64,000 nt of DNA from Acanthochromis polyacanthus (lineage: Eukaryota; Chordata; Actinopteri; Pomacentridae): contig NC_067117.1 of the NCBI RefSeq assembly GCF_021347895.1, forward strand, positions 15,037,858 to 15,101,857, read 5' to 3'. Below the pieces are notes generated by a model that saw nothing but the letters and a program-made list of their open reading frames with translations, searched no databases and was not told where the DNA came from. Of this stretch, positions 30,504 through 43,244 are shown in pieces. Every line of letters begins with the position of its first letter. Position 1 is the first letter of the stretch. A program made the translations under genes and the position numbers.

Positions 30504-32772
30504 TCAGAACTGCAAAAGTAAAACAAAACACAACGTCTAAGCTACAAAAACAATTAAAGCACAAGAATATATTACAGTTAAATAAAAACTATTAATACGC
30601 TTAAAGCAAACTCTGTCAGCCTAATAAAAAAAGTTGTTGCTAGAGGTACGGACCCGTACCCGTAGCCTGTGGACTACGGATACGGCACTTTCCATTTGCC
30701 AATCAGATACGCGAGATCTGGTCACGTGACTCCCGGTAGACGCTAGCTGTACGGACCCGTAGCATCGGTACGACAGGTACGGACCCTAAACCTGACCCTA
30801 ACACTAACCCTAACCTTAACCTTTGCTTACCTTTCAACAGTTTGCAGTGGTTAGCAGCTTCTTGACTCGCGAGACTCGTGTACGGGTCCGTATCTGTCTG
30901 GCAAATGGAAAGTGCCGTACCCGTAGCCTGTGGGCTACGGATACGGACCCGTATCCGTAGACACTACCAATAAAAAAGATGAATCTCATTTCGTAAATAG
31001 GAAAATGAAGAGGCAATTACTCACATTTTGAGGAACTCCTCAGCGACGATACGAGCTCTGGCGTTCACAGACAGCTTCATTTCACTGATCTCCTTGTCAA
31101 TTTCCTCCATAAAATGAATAACAAAATCCACCAGTTTGTGCTTGTACATCTGCTCTGTGTGGAAGTTGGTGATGAGGAAGCTGATGTCATATCCCTGTGA
31201 CACAAAGACGGATAAAGAGAAGTGTTAAAATCCTCTCATCACATGTATGTGTTTAAGCTAAATACCTAAAGCCTGAAAGTGACAGCAAACATTTTTAGAC
31301 ATCTTCCCTGGATATTTGTGGCTTAAAGAAAACATGTCTTAATTTTTAGTTTGTTGTAGTCAGCTCTCTCTATTTACCAGAACGTCATTGCAGCACATTC
31401 AGGGCATTTTAAATCTGGCACCTATTTCTAATGTGATAATGAGCGTGGGAGCATTGTTAGAGTGACTTTTCAATGGCCGCTCACCTCCACTGGTTTCCTC
31501 CTCAGGATGAAGAAGTTCTCTGCTCTCATCATCATGAAACGCATGAATTTATGGCACAGAATCTTCTCAATCTCATCTGCCTACAGCAACAACGTATTCA
31601 GAATCAGAATCACTTTATTCATGCCCGAAGGGAAATTCAGTAATTAATTCATAATTTAAAAAGAACAACTCCGATTGCACAATTCTACTATTTACAAGTT
31701 GCTGAGTCAGAGTCCATGTATGACCACTAGCATCCAGACAGAAACCAGACCCACCTGCTTGACAGCGATGCTGACTCTGACGGAGTTGATGGAGCCCTCG
31801 ATCAGAACCTTCTCTTTGTCGTTTCGGCTGATGATTACAGGCTGGAGGAGCAACTCTTTACTACTCCTGGAAGTGAGCAGAAACACACACAGTTGATGCT
31901 CTGGACACACAGTCGGCCCATTGGCATCGCACCACAGCTGCGGCGCTCGACTCACCTGACTTCCACCTCTGGCTTGTTGTGTCTCTCCACCACTTGTGAA
32001 GAGAAATTCTCCAGGCAGAGGGCGGCCTGCAGTGTGGCACGCACAGCATTGAGATATGGGCGCAAGGTTGCTGTCTTAGGGCGGAAAACAAGAAAAGGAT
32101 GATGAGAATCCCTTCTAATGAACAATGTCTGCATCTATACCCAAGAGCAGGAGTCAGACAAATCAATCGTGGAACTCGCTGCTAATTGAATACATGCTGC
32201 TATATTATATGGCAACCAATAAAAAACCTGCAGTAAGTCAAACATATTAGGGGGTCAAGCAATTATCAGCTTGGGTAATAATTAACTCTGATAGCAGCTT
32301 TTCAATCATCTACATTTTCTTCTAAATTGACTCCTCATGAAATACATTCATTTAATAATGTGTTACTTTGCCGCTGATATAGCTGCAGTCATTCGGTTGT
32401 CTGGAACATTGTCCTGTCAGCAGCACTATCTGTTTGGTTACTCATCATAAGCATGAACATGTCACGATGTTGAAAAGCTTCTTTTCATGAAAGCATATAT
32501 CTAAACTTAAACAAAGGCATGTCAATACAGTGTAGTGCAGGAGTTTGTGTCATTCCTAATTGACACCGACATTGTAATTTTCACTGCAAATGTTTGTATA
32601 TAGGCTCCAAATATCCTGCACTGGCCCTGAAAAAAACCTAATGTTCCACCCCTAAAACATACGTACGAGGTGACTTAGAAAGACTTAACTCATTAAAATG
32701 TTGTTCAGAGAACACGGACAAGTACCATCGGAACAGTTCTTTGATTAATAGATGCTTATCAACTTAAAAAAA

Positions 32773-32823
<51 letters not shown>

Positions 32824-33733
32824 CTAATGCACTGTACATGGATTTTTAAAAGTGTCAAACACTGCCTTAAAAAATGATACTGTGCAGATGTCTGTACCTG
32901 TTGACCTCCCTGTAGAAAACTGAACAAAACCTGCATCGTTTTTCAAGCTACTTTATATTGTATTGTCTACAGTGAGTCAATATTGTACTATTTCACTCTC
33001 ATTTCTCATCCCTGTACATATTGTGAATATTATTACTACTATCGTATTATTAATTTATTACTATTATTATGCTTATTGCTACATAAGCTGCTGTGACAAT
33101 GTGAATTTCCCCTGGAGTGGGGAGAAATAAAGAACTATCTTATCTTATCAAGTCTGAACAATTCATCAGTCCAATACAACTTATGGCACATGCTATTGAG
33201 AAAAGCAGAAACATTTTTAAAATTATGAGCGGGGGGGGGGGGGGGTCTTTATGCAGACAAATCAAGACTTAGCAGTGAGATTTTCTAAATATGAGCGATC
33301 AACCAGCTCTACACCAACACCCCACATCTGGACTACCAACATCAGTATCAGGTCAGCCGGTAGCAGCAGCTGCTAGCTCACCTTTCACATCACTGTATTG
33401 GTATTCGACGTTATTTAGCCACAAAAAAGTACGGCAGAGTAAAGACACACACTTTAAAAAAATCCTAACAGGTCAGAGTCTGTGTGAACTATGAAGAAGT
33501 GTGATTATTTCAGCTCTCTGTTAGCTGATAAACCGACCAGCTAACGTTAGCCTGCTAGCTAACAGACTGCTGAGCTACTTCAGATAAAACCATTAAAAAC
33601 CCGAACCAAGCCTCCGTAAATGAACGTAGCTTTACTGTTACAGCGCCAACAGCATACTAACGACGCAGGCTCTTATATAAAACCGTTCGCCAGCGCGGTT
33701 TTATCAGCGCATATTTGTAATTTCTCTCACCAT
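30504..33733 (-). CDS. arpc4: Actin-related protein 2/3 complex subunit 4 (p20-ARC)
   Basis: A core structural subunit of the seven-protein Arp2/3 complex that nucleates branched actin. Minus-strand exons: ATG at 33731-33733; 31956-32074 ([20 protein letters not shown]); 31755-31866 ([19 protein letters not shown]); 31485-31580 ([20 protein letters not shown]); 31025-31194 ([15 protein letters not shown] to IVAEEFLK); 30504-30509 (F and stop). This is the whole protein, about 168 residues and nearly identical to the vertebrate family. Coding length sums to 506 nt where 507 is expected: one A is missing in CTCAAAAT at the end of exon 5, which makes the exon appear to read K-M-stop. With the family's AAAAA run it reads K-N-F-stop. 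The first exon contributes only the start codon and the last only Phe plus stop. The promoter lies in the CpG-richer block just above 33733. Confidence 0.92.
30640..30968. mobile_element. Long inverted-repeat (foldback/MITE-like) element with a telomere-like core
   Basis: The left arm (about 30646-30702: TACGGACCCGTACCCGTAGC ... CACTTTCCATTTGCC) is matched in inverse by the right arm (about 30899-30960: GGCAAATGGAAAGTGCCGTA ...). Both arms hold repeated TACGG/CCGTA palindromes. The centre (30783-30825) has CCCTAA-like units (CCTGACCCTAACACTAACCC). A-rich AATAAAAAAG strings sit on both sides and could be a target duplication. It lies just downstream of arpc4 exon 5 in an intron. Confidence 0.6.
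31596..31640. repeat. LINE/SINE 3'-tail fragment
   Basis: AATCAGAATCACTTTATTCA followed by CCGAAGGGAAATTC is a common teleost retroposon tail. It lies 16 bp from an arpc4 exon acceptor, within the intron. Confidence 0.45.
32778..32820 (+). repeat. (AT)n microsatellite
   Basis: An uninterrupted AT dinucleotide run in arpc4 intron 1. Confidence 0.95.
33095..33150. repeat. LINE 3'-tail fragment
   Basis: GTGAATTTCCCCTGGAGTGG, GAAATAAAGAAC and TATCTTATCTTATC are characteristic of teleost LINE 3' ends with short tandem tails. In arpc4 intron 1. Confidence 0.5.
33231..33245 (+). repeat. Poly-G run
   Basis: Fifteen consecutive G in arpc4 intron 1. Its exact length is unreliable given the homopolymer errors elsewhere. 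Confidence 0.9.
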
Positions 33734-33840
33734 TTCTCTGGAGGAGGAGCGGCGGCTAAACGAGGAAGCAGCGACACTGCGTTCCGTGAACAAACAGGAA
33801 ACCAGCCGCCGAGCTGTGGAGATAAAACCACAACATTAAC
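33734..33840 (-). promoter_or_regulatory. arpc4: arpc4 5' UTR / proximal promoter
   Basis: Directly upstream (minus strand) of the ATG. CpG-richer than its surroundings (GAGCGGCGGCTAAACGAGG on the plus strand, then CAGCCGCCGAGC). No TATA box. The start codon is followed at once by a donor, ATG|GTGAGAG, so this block is exon 1 leader plus core promoter. Confidence 0.5.
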
Positions 33841-34127
33841 TGATAGCATTACATCTGTTTAATCTGTTATTCATGTAGTTAATATACGAGCAGAAAAAAA
33901 ACAGAATGGTTCCCGTTTTTTCTCTCATATCACAAATAATCAGATTTTTTTTTTTTTTTTTTTTTTTAAGAAGCACATTACTTCTATCAGATGCATTGTT
34001 AGGATCTGGACAAACTGGAGGCTCAGCCCATCCCAGTCTGTACATTTTAACCTGATAAAAACACAATTTCAAGCTATTTCACAGTAAAATTAATTCAAAA
34101 TCTGAGATAATGGCAGTTTTTAGAGCT

Positions 34128-34320
34128 GCTTAGCAGTGGTGGATCTTCCGTGGGGGCACGAGGGGGCACGAGGGGGCAGTCCCCCCTGTGATCTGATTGG
34201 CCACCCCATGTGCCCCCCAAAAATTTTCGTTGGAAATTAACATTACTGATACTCCAATTTCCGACGCTCTGAACACAACTTCAGTGTCCGACTGCACCTG
34301 AATGCACCAATGATGTTAGT
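34128..34320. mobile_element. Truncated DNA-transposon-like end
   Basis: CAGTGGTGGATCTTCCGTGG followed by G- and C-runs (GCCCCCCAAAAATTTTCG) and TTCCGACGCTCTGAAC resembles the left end of the outer hAT at 4.45 kb (C-run, then TTCCGACGCTCCTGAACGC). Probably a related element. No matching right end or target duplication was found. Confidence 0.4.
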
Positions 34321-36187
34321 TTGATCTTTTGATTGTATTTCCTTTGGACTTGAAGAAGCTTTGAAGATGTTTCCTGATGCCAGAGGAGAAGACGAGCAGC
34401 TTTGTACCTTTGCGGTAAGAAGACTATGGCCGTTTCTCAGTACCGTAACTGTCCATACTTGCATTCTCACGTACTCTTGAAACGTCATCATCGAGGCCAC
34501 ATCGGATCAGACTAGTGTGCATAGATATGAATCAGTAGATAGATATATATCTATGGCTGCAGCTCCCAGTGAACAGGAACATTTTATTAGAGGAAGTCAG
34601 ACACAGTCACACAGAGAACCATTAGACCTCACACTGAAACTGAGCAACAGCTCTGTGTCTTGGACAGGATTTATTTTCAAAGCTACATGTGTGACAGTAA
34701 TAATCTGTGCCAGAGCAGACCTCATTAGCACTTCTACTAGGTCGGCTAAACTTTCCAGTCATTCCATGGATGCTGTTGTCGGTAATGTAGCCAGAATATG
34801 GATTAATTTTTTATTTGGGCTTGACAAAGACGGGAACAAAAATATTCAGAGCAAGTGGAGCAGCGAGCTAACACTTATTACAGTTTGATTTACATTTTCA
34901 AAGTCAAAGTCTGTAAAACAAATCACGGCTTTTATTTTGTAAGTGAACCCTGGAAACGTTGTTTAGCCGTAATTCTGCTAACTTGGGCGAATGTGTTCTG
35001 CAGTTCCCGTTATTTAAACATCAATATGATGTATAAATGCAGATGGACTTCATATATTTCATTTGGCAGACATTTTTATTTATGTCTAGCATATTTTATA
35101 GATATAAACATATTTGATAGAAATATTAGAAATTGATATCTGTTTCCTCATAATAATTGAGTTAATGACATTAAATGTTCATCAGTGATTAGTCTTTAGT
35201 GTGAAACTTTTGCTTTACATCTATTTTTTTAAATGTAGGTCATTTTAAGGTAAGTCATTAAAGGATGGTTTTCTTATGTAAATGAATTTAAGGTTTAATT
35301 GATTGAAATCTTTCAGTCAATGTTGTGTTTCTTTCAATTTGAAATATCTCAATTTAATGAATACAGCTCAGTCAGTTACATTTTGTATTATTAACAATTC
35401 TTATTCAGTTTAACACTAGATGACGTATCAGTTCATTGAGTATTTCAGAGCCAGTTTTTTTCTTTTCAATGATCTGTATTTAAAGTGATATTAAAATATA
35501 ATTGCAATGAAACAGCAGCAACATAAACGACCAAATATACAACGGAAGTGCAGCTATTTTAATATAAAAAAATGATCTATCAGTTAGAACATGGTGAAAG
35601 TGCAGCTAAAGTTAAGTGAGCGAAACTCCGGATAAGCAACATTTCCTTTTACTTCCAGAAAAACAAAAGCCTCGTATTTGCTATTTATTAAAAAATCACA
35701 AAAAGCAACACTTCCACCAAGTTTGTTTAAATTTGTTGGTATTTATCGGTAAAGCAGCAGCACATTATCCACAGACAGTTTTACTGTCCGTTGTCTTGTT
35801 TTAATCAGTTTCAGTTCAGTAATTCAATCCTTCGGCTGATTGGACCAACAGACACTGAAGGACTCCGACAGCTGGTCGGTAATAAATGATAATTTATTGA
35901 TCAGTACCGGTTTTAATGAACTTTATGTTCAACTTTAGAGTCAGATATATGAGCAGTGAACCCAATGAGTTTTTGGAGTTTATTTGTGTGTGTGTTTACA
36001 GAGAAGAGAGTTAGCATCCAGTGAATATTAGCTTTAATGTGAATTAGTGATGCTAACCGAGCTAACTGACTAGTCCTGATTAGCAGCTAAATATAGCATC
36101 AAGCCAACGATGTTTGTGTTGTTTCCTGTCAGCAGCTGAAGTGTGTTGTGTTCCTGTAATCTCGTTCATGAAGTTCATAAAACTGTG
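34321..36187. other. No recognised gene
   Basis: AT-rich sequence. Short open stretches (for example 34517-34888) have no recognised similarity. It may contain the interior of the truncated element starting at 34128. Confidence 0.35.
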
Positions 36188-36195
36188 GCTGGTTG

Positions 36196-36660
36196 CAGGG
36201 CCGTAGCCAGGATTTTGGAATAGGTGAGGTCCATGATGCGCGCGAAAATTTTTCAGTGTTTTTAAAAAAAAATTATTTTTATATATCTTTTTTAGGCTAC
36301 AAGTCACACAAGATGTTTGTTGTTTAAATATCTTTTAATGATGTGAAATCAGCATTTTCCAAACAAAAATGTATATTTTTTCAAAAAACAAATCAACTTT
36401 TTACATCAAAGGCTAGCTGAATCCTCCTGTGACCAGAGGCATCCCACAGTTGAAGGATATTCTCCCGGTTCACCTCCACTTTCTGATCCACATGCATCAT
36501 TGCCAGGCCTGCCAGTCTGTCGTTGGACATGGTAGATCTAAGCCATGTCTTAAGTCTTTGCATGGCTGAGAATGACCTCTCACAGGCACAAGTCGTCACT
36601 GGCAAGGTTAGAAATATCTTCAACATACATTGTATGTTGTCTGATGAGCCAGGCGCTCAT

Positions 36661-36692
<32 letters not shown>

Positions 36693-37149
36693 CGCCGGAC
36701 GCGCTCTCCGCTGTGGATAAAAGTAATTAAACTCTTTGATCAGATGATCTGACAGGCCGAACTAGTGCCGAATTATCTAAAAACATATATTGTGGTCACC
36801 TTGGTGTAGATGGGCGGGGATGTGGTCTACAAAGTGCTAATAATAAAAACACTAGTTTATGAACGGGGTTTGGCCCGCTGCCAAGCGCGTCACAGGGCGC
36901 ATTTGCGGGCACGTGCATCAGCAGATCAAACAGCTTTTTACCGCAACACGCACACAGGCACAAACAGAACACAAAGCCCATGGATGTTTACCACAATTTA
37001 CAATTTACAAGCACGTTTCACAGAGAGGTTTCAAGTTTTTATGAGTTTATGTTTTATTCAGTTGGGCATATTTGGCGAAAAAAAAAAAAAACTCGGAAAA
37101 AATAGGTGAGGTCCGGACCTCGCTGACCTCATACCTGGCTACGGCCATG
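36196..37149 (-). mobile_element. Internally deleted hAT transposon
   Basis: The left end CAGGGCCGTAGCCAGG and the right end CCTGGCTACGGCCATG form inverted repeats. The flanking 8-bp target duplication GCTGGTTG (36188-36195 and 37150-37157) is perfect. GGTGAGGTCC also occurs just inside both ends. Only the transposase C-terminus remains, and an A-run of about 31 sits at about 36661-36691. Confidence 0.88.
36393..36626 (-). pseudogene. hAT transposase C-terminal dimerisation domain, fragment
   Basis: The minus-strand stretch includes LPVTTCACERSFSAMQRLK and NDRLAGLAMMHV, the conserved hAT dimerisation (hATC) motif with its CERSFS core. About 77 residues remain of a protein normally several hundred long. 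The catalytic residues, which lie N-terminal, are deleted. It sits inside the element with inverted ends at 36196 and 37149, on the minus strand. Confidence 0.85.
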
Positions 37150-37157
37150 GCTGGTTG

Positions 37158-37640
37158 ATGTTAATGTAACATTCAGAAAACTTAAATGTGATTAAAACAG
37201 TAACGTTAATGTTCTAGTTGTCAGTAATCAGCTTTAATTTGACACTAAAACAGACTCTGATAGTTTTAAATGACACAAGTTTCATTAATTTGTTGAAAAC
37301 TGTCTCATTTGTTGTTGTGATGTTGCTGCTCCAGATGATCCGTGTTGAAGATACATTTAGTTTTAGTATCAGAAGTACAAGAAGTAAAATGGAAGTTTAG
37401 TTCTGCTACGTCAAAGATTTCAGGAATAAAGTAACTAAATGAGTCTTTATGCATCCAACTTTATTTTACAATAATGAAATAATGAAATAATCACAGATAA
37501 TAAAAATATAAATAGCAGAGAAAACCTGAAATAATTTCCTGAAAAGTCTATGAAGGAACAGCAGCTTTTTATCCTGAAAGATCAGAATCAACTCCAACAT
37601 CTGCATCTGACAGCATCAAGTCAACCAGAAAGAAAAGAAA
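37158..37640. other. No recognised gene
   Basis: AT-rich spacer between the hAT and the L1-like fragment. No feature recognised. Confidence 0.35.
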
Positions 37641-37925
37641 AAAGAAAATGACTTCTTTCTGATCACATCTGTTCCGCTGCTCACATTCTTCACGTTTATA
37701 GTCCATTTTTAAAAGTTTAGCAGACAGGTGCTCTGCTTTGGAGTGTGACGATGTCGTCGGTGATGTGGAGACTGAAGTTTCCATTTCACCCACAGCGTAC
37801 TTTAGGGCACCCGGGTGATGTTTGAAATTCTGACTGACAGCTCAGATTTAACTGTCTGCAGTTCTGTTTTGATGGAAGTTAAGTTTTCACTCAAAGCTGC
37901 CAGGAGCTGGTTCTTTAAAATAACT
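37641..37925 (-). pseudogene. L1-type LINE ORF1 fragment
   Basis: The minus strand encodes SENLTSIKTELQTVKSELS and, after a frame change, ETSVSTSPTTSSHSKAEHLS then LLKMDYKREECEQRNR. This matches the coiled-coil part of fish L1 ORF1p (Transposase_22 family) in order and spacing. Stops and shifts show it is dead. The tandem array begins about 30 bp beyond its left edge. Confidence 0.55.
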
Positions 37926-38021
37926 GCTGTCCCGTTACAGAGTGAAAGTAGCAGAAACTATGATGTTTTTAGTGATTTTTGAACGACATATGATGTTTTT
38001 GTCACATTTTGGACGACATAC

Positions 38022-38965
38022 TAAACTGTGACATTTTGTCACATTTTGGATGACATACTAAACTATGACATTTTTCGTGACATTATGGACAACATACGAA
38101 ACTATGACAATTTTAGTGATATTTTGGACGACATACTAAAATATGACGTTTTTAGTGACATTTTGGACAACATACGAAACTATGACATTTGTAGTGATAT
38201 TTTGGACGACATACTAAACTATGACATTTTAGTCACATTTTGGATGACATACTAAACTATGGCATTTTTGACGACATACTAAACTATGACATTTTTAGTA
38301 ACATTTTGGACGACATAGTAAACTATGACATTTTTGGTCACATTTTGGATGACATACTATGACGTTTTTCGTGAGTTTTGGACGACATACTAAACTATGA
38401 CATTTTAGTAACGTTTTGGACGACATACTAAACTATGACATTTTTAGTAACATTTTGGACGACATACTAAACTATGACATTTTTGACGACATACTAAACT
38501 ATGACATTTTTAGTAACATTTTGGACGACATAGTAAACTATGACATTTTTGGCACATTTTGGACGACATACTAAACTATAACGTTTTTGGTCACATTTTG
38601 GATGACATACTATGACGTTTTTCGTGAGTTTTGGACGACATACTAAACTATGACATTTTAGTAACGTTTTGGACGACATACTAAACTATGACATTTTTAG
38701 TAACATTTTGGACGACATACTAAACTGTGAGATTTTGTCACATTTTGGATGACATACTAAACTATGACATTTTTCGTGACATTATGGACAACATACGAAA
38801 CTATGACAATTTTAGTGATATTTTGGACGACATACTAAAATATGACGTTTTTAGTGACATTTTGGACAACATACGAAACTATGACATTTAACGACATACT
38901 AAACTATGACATTTTAGTCACATTTTGGATGACATACTAAACTATGGCATTTTTGACGACATACT
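38022..38965 (+). repeat. Two copies of a ~0.7-kb higher-order block
   Basis: The ordered variants at 38022-38280 (GTGACATTATGGACAACATA, AAATATGACG, CTATGGCATTTTTGACGAC) reappear at 38724-38965 in the same order, an offset of about 702 bp. One internal part is missing in the second copy. Confidence 0.75.
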
Positions 38966-41900
38966 AAACTATGACATTTTTAGTAATATTTTGGACGACA
39001 TAGTAAACTATGACATTTTTGGTCACATTTTGGATGACATACTATGACGTTTTTCGTGAGTTTTGGACGACATACTAAACTATGACATTTTAGTAACGTT
39101 TTGGACGACATACTAAACTATGACATTTTTAGTAACATTTTGGACGACGTACTAAACTATGACATTTTTGACGACATACTAAACTATGACATTTTTGGCA
39201 CATTTTGGACGACATACTAAACTATAACATTTTTGGTCACATTTTGGATGACATACTATGACGTTTTTCGTGAGTTTTGGACGACATACTAAACTATGAC
39301 ATTTTAGTAACGTTTTGGACGACATACTAAACTATGACATTTTTAGTAACATTTTGGACGACATACTAAACTATGACATTTTTGACGACATACTAAACTA
39401 TGACATTTTTAGTAACATTTTGGACGACATAGTAAACTATGACATTTTTGGCACATTTTGGACGACATACTAAACAATAATGTTTTTGTCACATTTTGGA
39501 CGACATACTAAATATGACATTTTTAGTGATATTTTGGACGACATACTAAACTATGACGTTTTTAGTGATTTTTTGGACGACATACTAAAGTATGACTTTT
39601 TTGTGACATTTTGAACTACATACTAAGCTATGACGTTTTTGTCACATCTTGGACGACATAGTAAACTGTGATGTTTTTTCACATTTTGGACGACATACTA
39701 GACTACCACATTTTTAGTGATATTTTGGTGGACCACATTTTGGACGACATACTAAATATGACATTTTTAGTGATATTTTGGACGACATACTAAACTATGA
39801 CGTTTGTAGTGATATTTTGGACGACATACTAAACTGTGACGTTTTTTTCACATTTTGGACGACATACTAAACTACCACATTTTTACTGATATTTTGGTGG
39901 ACCACATTTTGGACAACATACTAAACTATGACATTTTTAGTGAAATTTTTGACGAAATACTAAACTATGACATTTTAGTGAGTTTTGGACGACATACTAA
40001 ACTGTGACATTTTAGTCACATTTTGGACGACATTCTAAACTATGACATTTTTAGTAACATTTTGGACGACATACTAAACTGTGACATTTTTGTCACATTT
40101 TTAATGATATACTAAACTATGATGTTTTTTCACATTTTGGACGACATTCTAAACTACAATGATTTTCGTGATATTTTTCACAACATTCGAAATTATGACA
40201 TTTATGGTGATATTTTGAACGACATACTAAACTATGACATTTTTAGTGAGTTTTGGACGACATACTAAACTATGACATTTTGTCACATTTTGGACGACAT
40301 ACTAAACTATGACGTTTTTGTCACATTTTGGACGACATACTAAACCGTGACTTTTTTTTTCACATTTTGGAAGACAAAGTAAACTCCGACGATTTTCATG
40401 ATATTTTTCACAACATACTAAACTATGACGTTTTTGGTCACATTTTGGATGACATACTATGACGTTTTTCGTGAGTTTTGGACGACATACTAAACTATGA
40501 CATTTTAGTAACGTTTTGGATGACATACTAAACTATGACATTTTTAGTAACATTTTGGACGACATACTAAACTATGACATTTTTGACGACATACTAAACT
40601 ATGACATTTTTAGTAACATTTTGGACGACATAGTAAACTGACATTTTTGGCACATTTTGGACGACATACTAAACTATAACGTTTTTGTCACATTTTGGAC
40701 GACATACTAAATATGACATTTTTAGTGATATTTTGGACGACATACTAAACTATGACGTTTTTAGTGATTTTTTGGACGACATACTAAAGTATGACTTTTT
40801 TGTGACATTTTGAACTACATACTAAGCTATGATGTTTTTGTCACATCTTGGACGACATAGTAAACTGTGATGTTTTTTCACATTTTGGACGACATACTAG
40901 ACTACCACATTTTTAGTGATATTTTGGTGGACCACATTGTGGACGACATACTAAACTATGACATTTTTAGTGATATTTTGGACAACATACTAAACTATGA
41001 CTTTTTGTCACATTTTGGATGACAGACTGAACTACAACGGTTTTAGTGATATTTTTCACAACGTACTAAACTATGACGTTTTTTCGTCGCATTTTGGACG
41101 ACATACTAAACTATAATGTTTTGGTCACGTTTTGGACGACATGCTAAACTATGACGTTTTTGGTCACATTTTGGACGACAGACTAAAGTATGACATTTTT
41201 AGTGATATTTTGGACGACATACTAAACTATGACGTTTTTAGTGATTTTTTTGGACAACATACTAAGTATGACATTTTGTGACAATTTGAACTACATACTA
41301 AGCTATGATGTTTTTGTCACATTTTGGACGACATACTAAACTACCACATTTTTAGTGATATTTTGGTCGACCACATTTTGGACGACATACTAAACTGACA
41401 TTTTTAGTGATATTTTTCACAACTAAACTATGACGTTTTTCGTCACATTTTGGACGACATACTATGACATTTGTAATGATATTTTGGATGACATACTAAA
41501 CTATGACGTTTTTAGTGAGTTTTGGACGACATACTAAACTATGACATTTTTGTCACATTTTGGACGATATACTAAACTATGACATTTTTAGTGAGTTTTG
41601 GACGAAATACTAAACTATGACATTTTAGTCACAATTTGGACGACATTCTAAACTATCACATTTTAATGATACTTTGGACGACATACTATGGCATTTTAAG
41701 TGACACTTAGGACGACATACTAAACTATGACATTTGTAGGGATATTTTGGACGACATACTAAACTATGACTTTTTGTCACATTTTGGACGACAGACTGAA
41801 CTATGACAATTTTAATGACATTTTGGATGAAATACTAAACTATGACATTTTTAGTGAGTTTTGGACGAAATACTAAACTATGACATTTTAGTCACAATTT

Positions 41901-43244
41901 GGACGACATTCTAAACTATCACATTTTAATGATACTTTGGACGACATACTATGGCATTTTAAGTGACACTTAGGACGACATACTAAACTATGACATTTGT
42001 AAGGATATTTTGGACGACATACTAAACTATGACTTTTTGTCACATTTTGGACGACAGACTGAACTATGACAATTTTCGTGACATTTTTCAGAACATATTA
42101 AACTATGACGTTTTTTCGTCACATTTTGGACAACATACTAAACTATAACGTTTTTGGTCACGTTTTGGACGACATACTAAAGTATGACATTTTTAGTGAT
42201 ATTTTGGACGACATACTAAACTATGACGTTTTTAGTGATTCTTTGGACGACATACTAAAGTATGACATTTTTGTGACATTTTGAACGACATACTAAGCTA
42301 TGATGTTTTTGTCACATTTTGGACGACATACTGAACTGTGACATTTTGTCACATTTTGGATGACATACTAAACTATGACATTTTTCGTGACATTATGGAC
42401 AACATACGAAACTATGACAATTTTAGTGATATTTTTCACAACATACTAAACTATGACGTTTTTGGTCACATTTTGGATGACACACTATGACGTTTTTCGT
42501 GAGTATTGGACGACATACTAAACTATGACATTTTAGTAACGTTTTGGACGACATACTAAACTATGACATTTTTAGTAACATTTTGGACGACATACTAAAC
42601 TATGACATTTTTGTCACATTTTGGACGATATACTAAACTATGACGTTTTTCACATTTTGGACGACATTCTAAACTACAACGATTTTCGTGATATTTTTCT
42701 CAACATTCGAAATTATGACATTTGTAGTGATATTTTGGACGACATACTAAACTATGACGTTTTTGGTCACATTTTGGACGACATTTTTAGTGATATTTTG
42801 GATGACATACTAAACTATGACGTTTTTAGTGATTTTTTGGATGACATACTAAATTCTGACATTTTTGTGACATTTTGAACTACATACTAAGCTATGACGT
42901 TTTTGTCACATTTTGGACGACATACTAAACTGCGACGTTTTTTTTCACATTTTGGACGACATACTAAACTACCACATTTTTAGTGATATTTTGGTGGACC
43001 ACATTTTTGACGAAATACTAAACTATGACATTTTAGTGAGTTTTGGACGAAATACTAAACTATGACATTTTAGTGAGTTTTGGACGACATACTAAACTAT
43101 GACATTTTAGTCACATTTTGGACGACATTCTAAACTATGACATTTTTAGTAACATTTTGGACGACATACTAAACTATGACATTTTTGTCACATTTTGGAC
43201 GATATACTAAACTATGACGTTTTTTTCACATTTTGACGACATTC

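Larger units (their letters stand above)
32075..33730. other. arpc4 intron 1
   Basis: About 1.65 kb between the ATG-only exon and exon 2. It contains an (AT)n run, a LINE-like tail, a poly-G run and a GCTAACGTTAGC palindrome at about 33541, listed or noted separately. No other exon was recognised. Confidence 0.6.

Noticed and set aside
30783..30825. True telomere or chromosome end
   Set aside because: Only a few degenerate CCCTAA-like units, inside an inverted-repeat element with genes on both sides.
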